Assembly (NCBI RefSeq): GCF_963675165.1
Contig: NC_087385.1
Span: 2,232,501 to 2,296,500 of the forward strand
DNA from: Halichondria panicea
Taxonomy: Eukaryota > Porifera > Demospongiae > Suberitida > Halichondriidae
Direction of reading: 5' to 3'
DNA: 64,000 bases
The notes beneath the pieces are model-generated. The model worked only from the letters and a program-made list of their open reading frames with translations, was not told the origin of the DNA and searched no databases. This document shows, piece by piece, positions 1 to 11,536 of the stretch. Within the stretch, counting starts at the first letter, position 1, and each line of letters starts with the position of its first letter. A program made the position numbers and the translations under genes.

Positions 1-3000
1 CAGGGAGAGATAACAAGTGCTTCAACAGCCTTCCACCAACCAGATGCATTCTCAGGCCTGGTACGAAATGTGATTATGAAGATAGCAACTTGCAAGACAG
101 GTGATGTTCACAAAGGAATGAGGGAATTCACCAATCTTGTTGTGCACAACCAGCAGACATACCTTTACTCACAAGTTGTGTTACATTCTCTCAACTCGAC
201 TGATAGTATAAAAAATCTCCAATTATGGGTACGAGAGGAGCTGCAGAAAGACGCTCAAGGAAGAAATCGTGATGTGACAAATATGAGTCTGTATTTTCGA
301 GGAGTGGGTAGCCATGAAAAGTTATTTGAAGCTATGGCGGCCATGTTATCTCGGAACGCTCTCAATCCTGCTGACATGTCCATCCTGTACAAGCACTACG
401 CTGACCAGAGCAGTTCACCTCCCGTTCACTACCTGCATATTCCGCATCTCCTAGGTACAGTAGAACAAAACTTGTCAGTGAATTTGCTTTTTCATTATGC
501 GTTGTGACAGGATAGTGCATGTTTGTATTGGTATAGCCACGGGTTTTTCCAAAGTGGATACACAACCATTATTTTCTATGGTCACATTGAACGTACCTGC
601 ATGATCACATTGCTTCCCTGCAGAGCTTCTGATTCAGGCTTTTTTCAAGCCAGGCTCTTCTATCAACCCCGACCACAGGGACAAGTACATCTTCATCCTG
701 GCCTACTCTGTGAGTGTGTACGAGCACCAGATGATTGGAAACCCTTGTCTAGATGACTTGGAAGCTACAAAGAAGGCGATTGAGACTGCTCATGTTATCT
801 GCTCCAGAGCAAACGCTTCACACGCTGAGCTCCAGGTCAGAAAGTGCTACATATAGTGGATTGACTGATTTTGTAATCTTCTCAATGGTAGGTTTCATTG
901 CATGTATTAAGTTATCCCTGTACCTTCATAGAAGTAGTCTCTTTCTCATGACACTCTTGTGTGTGTGTCTACTAGCCTCCATTGCCTTGTACTGGCCTCC
1001 CCGTGGTCATGTACAGTACGTACGTACCTATAGTACTAGAGAGGCTTAATTGGAGCAATATTATGTGCTAGTGACAGCTACTCTACTCAGACTTCAGCTA
1101 TTACATGCAAGTCAGAACTATTTTACTGCCACAGAGTTTTTCTCATTATGCTCTAAGCAAAATAATGGTGTATTCTGCAGGTGGAGGTCCCCACGCTGTT
1201 TGAATGTGTCAAGTATCCAGTGGTAGCCATGGGTGTGGTCCGGTGGGTGGAGCACACTCTACTGGACCCCATGTTCTTTGAAGAGGCGGCAGAGAGCTCA
1301 GCTTTGTTCCTAGTACTACTGGATGAGGTTAGCCTATATTTGTTGTTATAATGTACATGTATGTATGTGTACAATCATTGTCAGTGTGTCATACAGGAAG
1401 GAAAGGGGGGATATCTAGCAAAGCTCCAATTTCCCCCCTAACAGTTGCATTCAGGTACTAGTAGTATGACTAAATTAATGTCCATAGCCCGTAATTTTAC
1501 GTACTAACAGGGTATTGAAATAACCGTTTACCTTTTTTTTAGCAAAATGTTCTAGTTACTTTTCTTCCCCTCTACTTCAAAATCCTGTATGACACCCTGA
1601 ATTTGTACACATACATGTACACAGGAATACATTATGTACTCTTGATGTACAATATAAATTATGCACTAACAACAAATGTACAGGGTACAATGTAGAGCAT
1701 TAGCTGCATAGATCTGTAAGGAGCCTACATGTACAGACTCAGCTTGACGTTTTCCCAATACAAGATAGACAAATATTGTCACTTCAGCTACATGTACCAA
1801 TCACAATTGTACTTACATGTATTATTATGCTACTCTATGTGTGCCTGTCCTCTACAGGTTGCAGCTTGTCATCAACTACAGCATCCGTTCATTCTTGAGC
1901 TGCTCAAGAAACTGACAGAAGGCTCCTATCCGATGCTGGAAGTCAGCGTTCAGGTACAATCAGTTACACTGTACAAATGCAAACAGAGTAAACCATACAA
2001 ATATTTATGACACTTGGAGAGCTGATTTTTGGACAGAATTACAATGATTGTACAATGTTCTCTCCTTGGTATTGAGAGAAATTACAGTCATGTACATGTG
2101 CATGTACTGTAGTATAGTATCCTTTCTTTGGAGGGTTATTTTACTGTATTGTTTATTGTCCTACTCTTTTCTTTTATTTCCTTGTACTTGTGTAGATGGA
2201 GTTGAAGAAGAGCCTAGTGGATCATTTGGTGCACCTGCTGAGCTGTGGACACGTGCTCCCTGTAGTGCAGTACATTGCCCAGTGCATGGAGATGGGCGCC
2301 CTCGACCAGTCACACATCAGACACTTTGTAACCGAGGTGAGCTGGCTTGCCCTAGTCCAGAACCAGTATCGAGCTTAGAGTAGAGTGCTTTCTTTTTGTG
2401 TTATAACACATTTTCAAGGTAGCAAGCTTGTAATAATAGTCCTGCAGTCCCTTCCTTGCTTGATGTATTGTACATATAATTATAGGTGATTGATGTATGT
2501 AATTGCACCTCTCAACAAAATTAATTCTGATATAATTATCTGTCCTCATCAGCTAGTTGAGCTATAGCTAGTGGTCCACATAACATGCAGTTTGTGGGGT
2601 TTGGAAAGTGTGAAGTATAGTACGATGATTATTATTGTGCAAGTTCATAATTTTGAACTTACTGTTTCTATATGCATGCAGGTTCTGTTAATAGTTGGAT
2701 CTCCATACTCTGTGGACTTTGGCAGTGCCTTTCTGCCCTTGGTACAGAACCAGGAGATCACAGCTCCCCTCACCAACACTGACATGACTGACCCAGTCTC
2801 CCTTTTCTTAGGTATAATAATGATCATATACATGTGTAAGCCAATTATAATCATACAGGTATCATAATAATTATGGTATATATAATAATTTAATTATAAT
2901 TTAATTATAATTTATAATAGGATGCATAACTACTTGCAAGTGATTATATACGGCATTGGGAGTATAATTGTAATTCATATTTTGAATACTGTCATTCATG

Positions 3001-3150
3001 TGTACACATGTCATTCATGTATTTTGCTTATACGCTAATAATATTATGTGCACAGAAATTATAGTAAGTGCAACGTAGAAAGTAAACTTTAATCGTCCAC
3101 ATGCAGCTGAATGTTCACGAAAGTCGAAGAAAAAGAAAAAACGTACATAG
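1..3150 (+). CDS. NELFCD: NELFCD (TH1/TH1L), negative elongation factor subunit C/D, 3' part
   Basis: Seven exons read in one frame: 1-454, 624-835, 1181-1327, 1858-1953, 2196-2336, 2682-2811 and 3107-3150 (408 codons with TAG stop). The 5' end is cut off by the window edge, so roughly the first third of the protein is missing. Conserved stretches typical of the TH1 family are visible, including LNPADMSILYK, KYIFILAYSVSVYE, YPVVAMGVVRWVEH, MELKKSLVDHLVHLLSCGHV and HFVTEVL. The family forms, with NELF-A, -B and -E, the NELF complex that holds RNA polymerase II in promoter-proximal pausing in the nucleus. The last exon is inferred: it joins in phase after the donor at 2812 and gives AECSRKSKKKKKRT, which aligns with the start of the family C-terminus but ends in a lysine run. 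The alternative is read-through of the donor to a stop near 2867. The neighbour HYDIN is convergent, with 265 bp between the two stop codons. Confidence 0.93.
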
Positions 3151-3264
3151 CTGTACTTTTTTTTACGACTACAATTCGTATATGTGATAAATTTTTTCTC
3201 AATCACACAAATATTATACTGTTTCACATAATCATTTCCGATCCTTAATTGTTTCAATGGTGAC

Positions 3265-3270
3265 AATAAA
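3265..3270 (+). promoter_or_regulatory. Candidate polyadenylation signal AATAAA for NELFCD
   Basis: AATAAA occurs 115 bp past the inferred NELFCD stop codon, a normal distance for a short 3' UTR. On the opposite strand, ATTAAA at about 3275-3280 could serve HYDIN, so the two convergent 3' ends may overlap. This is a motif call only. Confidence 0.4.
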
Positions 3271-3415
3271 ATTTTAATGAGTATGCACATTTTACGGGGC
3301 ACGTCATGTAACATTAAATATACAATAAGCAAGTAAAAGTGAGTTTTTGTTGCCAGGATGATCTACATAATAATTGCACGTATTCAAGTGTTAAAAGTTC
3401 TGACATCGATAGTTT

Positions 3416-6400
3416 TTAGGCTGGAGGCAGTCCTTTGAGATAATAGACCCATGAGATTCCACCGGACTTTCCTCGTCCCTCCGGCTTGGCCGATTGCTGG
3501 CTAGTCACCGTAAGTTTTCCAGTTCTGGCCACATTTGAGTCGGCCTGCTTGGCATCGTACGTAATCATTATATTGTACGTCTTCCTGGCTTTGAGGATGT
3601 CTCCAGCTTTCACACTAAAGGCAGGGTTGTCCACGCTGAAAACAAACTGTGTGCTCTGTGTGAATATGTTCCTGAAGGCAATGCTGATGTTACAGCCTGG
3701 TTTTATATTGAAGGGGCCCTGTGGTTTGGGGGCGAGGCAGTGCCCGTGCAATGGAATAGAGTAGTCACCTCCGCTGCTAGAGGAAATGGTTAGGTTAGCA
3801 GGGGTGTCACCAAGGTGGGAGGGCTCAAAGTTTACATCGACGCTAGCTTCAGTACCACTGCTTCCAGCCGAGGCCACTGTGATGCTTCTCTCAACATGGA
3901 AGTCACTGTTGTCTACCTGTAGAATAGAGGCAGACACGCATGTTGACACGTTAAACTTTTGAACCGTGGTATTGTAGTGCTTAGGTGGTACGTGATGTAT
4001 CATACGTTTAGGAGGCTGTAATAATTTTTTATTGTACAAAATCACATCATTGTACAGTGGAACCTCTCTATAATTATAATGGCCCCCTTGAGCAAGGACT
4101 ATAAAACTGCGTGACAAATTAATAGGCACCCATGCAAGTCCAAAATACAAAAACAAGCCATATATGGCTAACTCTGTTCCCCAGGTAATTAATGTAAGAT
4201 TATAATAATAGTTGCAAAGAAACTGGTTACTGTAGTACCGTATAGCGGGTAATTTTCGTGGGGTAAAATATTCGTTATTTTCGTGGGCAGGCTGACCTCC
4301 ACAAAATTTTATCGTAGGCATGGCTTATCTGAACGTAGGAATGCCGTGCAGCCACGAGACTAAACGAAATTTTTACTCACGAAAACTACCGTTTCTCGAG
4401 TTGAATGAATTTTTTACCTCACAAAACTTACCCGCTATACGGTATGTACATGGTATGTATACAGATCGACTCACCTTGCAAATATACTCAGTTCTTCCCC
4501 TGGCATAGCTCACAAACCTCACGGCCTGCTGTTGACTAACCCCTAGACTGGTAGTGAAATGGATAGGCCTCTCAGGAGGGGGACAGGTGGACCGTAGGTG
4601 GAGCTCGTACTGATAGACGCCCAAGTCTGAGTTGCTCAGTGTTAGCTTACCAGTAAACTCACCAACTTTGAGTGGGAGGTACTCAAACATACACTTGCCC
4701 TGTGTCAGTGCGTAATACAGGTTAATTATAATTTTTATCATACAGTAAAAGGTGATTGAATACTTCAAACAGGTACATGCACATGTATACATAATTATGC
4801 ATACTTAAGCACACCATTATATATACAAAATGCCTCTTTTACATATAAACATACGTAATAAATACTGTATGCTGGAAAATTTGGTGGGTATTATAATTAT
4901 TTGGCGAATGAGCCATTTGAACTGACTCAAATTTTTAAATTTGGCGTCTCAAGCGTGGCTGTTACAACAATGACATTGCGTCCACAAGAAAACTTTGATT
5001 TGCAATCTTCGGTAAAATTCGCCAAATCGCCAAATTAAAAACACCCGTCAAATTTCAAGTTATATTACGGTAGAACAAATTACTACATGTAACTGTAAAG
5101 TAGAGTGCATACATGTATGTACGTACGTAATTATCTATACACGTATGTAGCTACATATATATACTCCAATACCTCACTCTGAGCTCCTACTAGGAAGTTG
5201 GTTGGCATACTAATGTCAGAGATATTGCAGTTGGTGGTTAGTGTGACTGGAGTGGGTAGGGGGTTGGTGATGGTGAACACATGGGACGCACTCTTGCGTA
5301 CGGGAGTGCTCAGTTCAATTGTACCCATGATGCCAGGTGGAGTGGACTTGAAGCTGACGTGATAATAAAGGTACTCTCCGCTCAGCTCATTTCTAAATGT
5401 CACCTAAAAACAACACACATTGTACATTTTGATAGAAGGCAGAATTTAATATCACAATCTTTAAAGGAGCCTAGTTTATAAAGTACCAAAGACAGCATAA
5501 GCGTACACACTGTACAGTACAGTACTACGTAGCTACAATACTTTACTATAATACATGTAGTTAGCCCACCTTGGCCAATATGGAGCACTCTTTGAATGAG
5601 TAGAAGTGCAGCTTGTAGTCCCTCTTCCCTAGTGCAGGCACATCAATGTAGTCTAGACCGTGTAGACTCACAGAACGATCCAGTTTCTCGGGCCTCACAA
5701 TGTGTACATCAACTCTAAACCTTTGAGGCCGGCGCAGCCAATTCTCAACCGTCAGTAACTCAGTATGTGCAGTCTTACACGGTATCTCTTGTGTAAGAGA
5801 TCCCACAACTTTAGGAGGCTCGGCGGTGCCTTGCAGATTGTACAACACCCCGGTACCGTCTGGTTGTGGAAAAAAGATAGAGCCATAATGTTTCTGCGAG
5901 TCTGTGGTCATGGTTAGAGGGTGGTAGGTTAGTTCATAGTGTCGGGACTGGTTGCTGCCAACGCTGAGTGTTTCAGGGCCACTCCACTGCTCTCCTTCTA
6001 TGAGCGGACGTAGGAGCCAGTGAGAGTTGGTCTTGTTGGGGATGGTGAGATTACGAGTCTCCTTATTGCGCACATTGGTAGTGAATGGGAGCACCTACAG
6101 TTATGCAAAACATAATATAGGTACAGCACAGCTAAGTTAACACATGAAGTACATATGTAAGGTATACAGATCCTACAGCCACTGCAGACACATCCACTAG
6201 GCCGACTAGGGTGTATCAACAGATCATGTAGAGTCTAATAAGTTTCTATATTGTATATCTGTTGTGTATTCATGGACTCTTGGTTGTATGTATCGCCTCA
6301 GGCTATGCATTTTAGGGCGCACTCGGTTATCTATAGATCTTAGATTGTCATTGTAAACAATCATGTAGCCCGGCCTCCACTCGTTATATTATTTTGCACA

Positions 6401-9400
6401 AGGGACATGTTCATTGTTGCGTCAATAGGTGATCTGGGGTCGAATATTCCAACTACTGTAATTAAGATGCCACAAAAAATAAACGCACAAATATATAGAA
6501 TGGAGAAAAATACATACGTAAGCCTCAACTGGCGCCTAGCGACAGCCACGTTGACATTGCATGATAAATAGTTTTGATGGCTTCAAGTGATACCCAATTA
6601 GAACAAAGAAAAATTAGACTGTTGAAGTTGGCGCTACGATTAGAGTGGCGCCTTAATTAGACGGTTTTACGATATATATGCGTGTACAAAGGTATACGAC
6701 TACAACTTGTGCTCTTTATACATGGCCTCCACTCGTTATATTATTTTGCACAAGGGATGTTCACTGTTGCGTCAATAGGTGCTACTACCGTAAAACTTTA
6801 AATTAAGGCGCCACAAAAAATAAAATATTGACGCACAAATAATTATACATGTATATATAGAACGAACAAAATACATAAGCCTCAACTGTAATTCGTGCAG
6901 GAAATTTTTTTCGTGGGCAAGCTGACCTCAACGAACATTTTCAACGTTTGAGGCGTGGTTTCCCAGAACGCATGCAATACAGTGCACGTGATGAAGCCAG
7001 GAATCACTGCATTCAAGGTAAACGAACGTTTTACTCGACGAACATTTCTCATGGTATGGTAGCAGCAATCATTGTCCATGTATAGTTGTACCATGTATGG
7101 CTACATGTAGCTAGAGCTTGTATTGAGTTCATACTCAAGGGCAGTTGTATGTATTCATGGCAGCTCTAGGGAATAGATACAACTGCACAAGGGTTCAAAC
7201 AACAATACACCGCTAGGCTATAAGATAGCCATGGTACAGGTACTTAATTGTACTATGAGAACATCACAAATGTAATTTAAAGAATGGAATATTAACTACT
7301 GCTAGCTTTGATCTTGCTCTTTTTTTAGGACCCATTCAGTATCACCAGTAGGGTACATCTATAGACCGTATGTATAGCGTGCATAGATATAGACCCCTGC
7401 GGACTATACGTGTCTAGTGGGTATGGGATCTGTACACTGTCCTATTTGGTGGTTTTCCTTTGATATAATAATCATCCTGTCACTTCTGAATAATGTTATA
7501 TGTAACTTCTGTAACAGACATAATTAAATACATAATAATTATCAAACACTAATTTTACTAACAGTTTCTATCCACCCTATAAAACTACAGAATATTGAAA
7601 GTAAGTTTTTTCGAAGCTACAGCGTACAATGTCACATTGTATCAATATGTGGTGCACCACAAAAACAGGTTTTGGAGTTTCCGTTGCTCAAGCACACTCC
7701 TTCATGTCGATAATTAACTGTCTTAGCAAATAAGAGCGGTACTAGAGTACTTGCAAGCAGTGCCTTGGCCTTGAGAATACAATCAGGCTTTCCATGATAC
7801 TTTTTGAAGAGCCTCATTGTCGCAATGGCACCTTTTACAGGATTTTTGTTGTCAGACAGGAAATCATGAGTATTTACCTTTGCGTAAAAGGATGTCAGCT
7901 TCATGGCATAGTGGGTACTGATAGTATCTTCCCCGTTTGTAGGTTTTGAAAACATCAGCAAGCTCTATAACATCTTCAAAATCTCTGTGCTTCTCTAGGC
8001 GCAACCAAAATATATCCATGTTGAACCCCTGACCAACTAGGATCACATGAGGGCCAAGCAATTTCTTCACTTGAGCAAGTACGTCCTCTATACTCTCCCC
8101 ATCGTCTAGATCGCCTTCTTTGAGTCCAGTTAGTGGAGTGATGTAGCTAACAACTGCTGCAGAAGGTTTCACTGTCTTTTGAAGTAGAACGGTTTCATCA
8201 TAGTCAATTACAGCAACAAAGCAAATAGCTCTAGCATCATGACGTAGTCCAGTGGATACACACTTTACTTCTAAGCCTATGTATCGATGATCTGGTTTGT
8301 TAGCCATAGCCAAAGCTTCAAAATGGAGTGATAAAGAAATTCGTGTTGAATACGATCTGCATGCATGATTGTCGGATATGTATAGTTTCTATTTGTCACA
8401 TGCCCCACATTGTGCATTGCTTACATACTACGACAACCTTTGCACTATTGGCTCACAAAAACAAAATATAATGAATATAATTATATAGTCTAAGCAGAGT
8501 GCATGGGTGTGAACATAGAAAATTTCGATACGCACGAATTCGAATAAACAAGATACAAGCATGTATATACTAGCTAACATGCTCATTCGTCCAAATTTTG
8601 TCATGCAGCTTTATTAAGTATGGCAGCCATAATTAGGCATGGATATACACGTCAAGAATTAGTTACTCATTGTATAGCGCTGCATGTGTTACAAGCATAA
8701 ATAATTATATAGGACTATAACATACAACAACGCAAACTGCATGGTAAGTGACAACATAATTATGTCCTACAGACTATGTATGTAGTCATTAAAATTAATA
8801 CAGTATTACACAGTATTACACAGCAAATGTAAAGTTTCACTGTGCGTGGAAAGTTAAAACCTTGGGGCTCCACAAGTACACCTCCTGCCACCCATACAGA
8901 CTCCTTCATATAAACTGTTATTCCTCTTGGCAAATGACGGCTCAAAACGAGTGCTTGCAAGTTTCCTTTTTGCCTCTTCAAGCAAGACAGTGTTTCCATG
9001 GTAAAGCTTGAAAAGCCTCACACTCGCAATTGCTTCTTTTACAGGATTACAACCCATCGATAGAAAACCTACGTATGTAGTAAGTTAACAAAGATATTCT
9101 AAGGACGATAGTTTAAATTAGTATTGTAATGGTTATCCTACCTTCTGACAAAAGAGTATTAGCCTCATGACGAAGAGAGTGGAAAGTGTAATTTTCATAG
9201 CGAGAATTGTATGTCTTAAACATATCTGCAAGCTCCTCAATGCCACCGTAATCTCTGCCCTCCTCAAGACAAAGCCATTCAATGTCTTTGACCAGACCTT
9301 GACCAACGAGAATGACATCAGGGCCAAGCAAAGCCTTAACTTGAGCAATGACCACCTCTGTGCTCTCGGCTCCATCTAGATCACCTTCCCTAACTCCCGA

Positions 9401-11536
9401 TAGTGGGGTGAGGTAGCTAACTATTGGAGCTTCAGGCTTGACAGCTTTTTGGAGAAGAATATTTTCACCATAATCGATCACAGCAACAAAACACACAGCT
9501 CTAGATTTAGCATCATGGCGCACTCCAGTGGCCACACACTTCACGTCTAAAGCTATGTAACGTTGATCAGATTGAGCAGCCATTATACTAGTTTGATACT
9601 ATCCACTGAGTGCATGCATGCTACAACTTAAATACGCACTACTTTGGTTTTGGTTCTTGGAACCACTTTTTCTCAGACCTACATGTACACTATATTCACG
9701 AGATACCAATAAAGCTTGAATCTCGTTATGTACGAATTCGAATCAAGGCACATGTACTATCTACACTCTTTGATGCCTCAACGTGACTTAACATTCAGAT
9801 ATTCATACTTTCCTTTGTACTTGCATGCAATGACGGAGCACATTATGTGAGCTCCATACAAATACCTTCAAAGTGTACAGTTAGTGGTTACCTACATGCA
9901 TTTAGGCTCCATAGACGTGGCATATATATACATGATAATTATTGTGTAGGCATTGGTCAACCAGCAAACAAAGGGACGGAGGCCTTCAAACTCAGAGTCT
10001 GTGCTACATAGGCAAGTTACTACACAATACCCAGGGTGAGCCCCCCTCCCCCAAAGCAGACCAAAACCATCAAGGTTTAGACATGATTTTATAGTACATC
10101 ACTGAACAGTACCAGTAACATGTACTATCATGTACGCACTGACCTCTTTGATAGGGACCTTCTCAATGCAGACCCCAGTGAGTGTGAGGTGTAGGGGTTT
10201 AGCCCGGCCCTCAATGTGACACGGGATCTTGTCATAGCGAATATCGTGACTCAACTTGCTAGGTCTGAATATCAGGTCAAAAGTTATCTGTTTTGGGAAA
10301 TGGCATCGATAAGTAATATTAGTTGTGTGCTAAAAAGAGAACACACTGGTTTGTATACAAATCACAAACAATATTCTGTATAATATTATGTTCTACTCGA
10401 TAGAATCTGCCAAAAATGATCGACAAATCAAGGGCACATTAAGAAATTGCATCCTGTCCTAAAACGATTTACCTGCATTCCTGGTGAGATGTATCCATCC
10501 AAAGGGGTGAGTTCAAAGTCAGGCCCAAACCTGTTCTCCCACGAGAATCTTGCCCCTATGTCTCCAGAGTTGATCATGAGGATTCTCCGAGAGCTCTGAC
10601 TATCTTGGACCACCGGACCAAACGGTATGTAGCTAGTGTCGAGGGTTATCTCTAGCCCAATGCACGAGCCGGACACAACAAACAGTGGCTGAGAGATCCC
10701 TAGACACTCCAATGTTACCTGGGGGAATGAACGGGATATGTTAGCTACTGTAGTCCATTGTCATAATGCTAATAATAAATTATTAGCATGTATGTCAGTG
10801 AAATAAATATTCAAAGTCAATATGAACTGGCAGCACATGTGTGTGTACGTACATGCGTACATGTACAACGCATTTTCACCAACAAAGTACAAGAATAATT
10901 GAGTTGCCACAAATATCGTGGCAAACGTTGCACGAGTCTCCACACGGGGTTTGACCAGTCTACTGTTCGCCGTGCAACAGTGACGGCTTGCGAGTCTAGT
11001 ACATGTACGTGTATTACTCATAAAATTCCAGGCATGGTACATTGTAAGAGAACATACGTACCTCTTCAGAGAATTGTGGTACTCTGGTCGTGGGGTTGAA
11101 TGCAATGCTGACGGTGCTTTGTCCTCCATTACCCTCGACGCTGATCTCCTCAGTGGGACTCACACACAGCACACCATCCTTAAGCAATGCAGGAGTGCTG
11201 GAACTAGGCAGCAGAGACAATCGAAACAAGAGTGGTATGGGACTATGGTTGGCCAGTTTCAATTCTTTCTTGACCTTTTCGCCGATACGTAAAGCTCCAA
11301 ACTTGATTTCTTTATGTGCAGGGTCGGCTAGCTCTATCTTCATCTGAGCACCGTCGCCTCTGATAGAGACTGATTTTCTGGAGAGGCCGTTTATTTCGAA
11401 TACTACAGACTCTGAGTAAGAGATGGTATCTCGAGGTCTGAACTCAAAGATGGCCTGTGCCTCTTCTTTGGGTGCTAGAATACAGGACATGAACTGCACT
11501 GAGAGGTGAGGCTGGTCCTTGTACAGACAGTGAACA
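3416..11536 (-). CDS. HYDIN: HYDIN exons 44-50: C-terminal ASH/MSP array
   Basis: Exons: 11536-11062, 10718-10473, 10329-10144, 6094-5570, 5403-5173, 4699-4475 and 3916-3416 (TAA stop). Conserved family sequence is dense: VFEINGLSRKSVSIRGDGA, IPFGPVVQDSQSSRRILMIN, LFFPQPDGTGVLYNLQGTAE, LRRPQRFRV, YYHVSFKSTPPGIMGTIE and GPFNIKPG. Intron 46 (6095-10143) is over 4 kb, far longer than its neighbours, and hosts two separate same-strand genes. Intron 43 (11537-13218) carries a GC-rich minisatellite and inverted-repeat elements. Confidence 0.93.
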
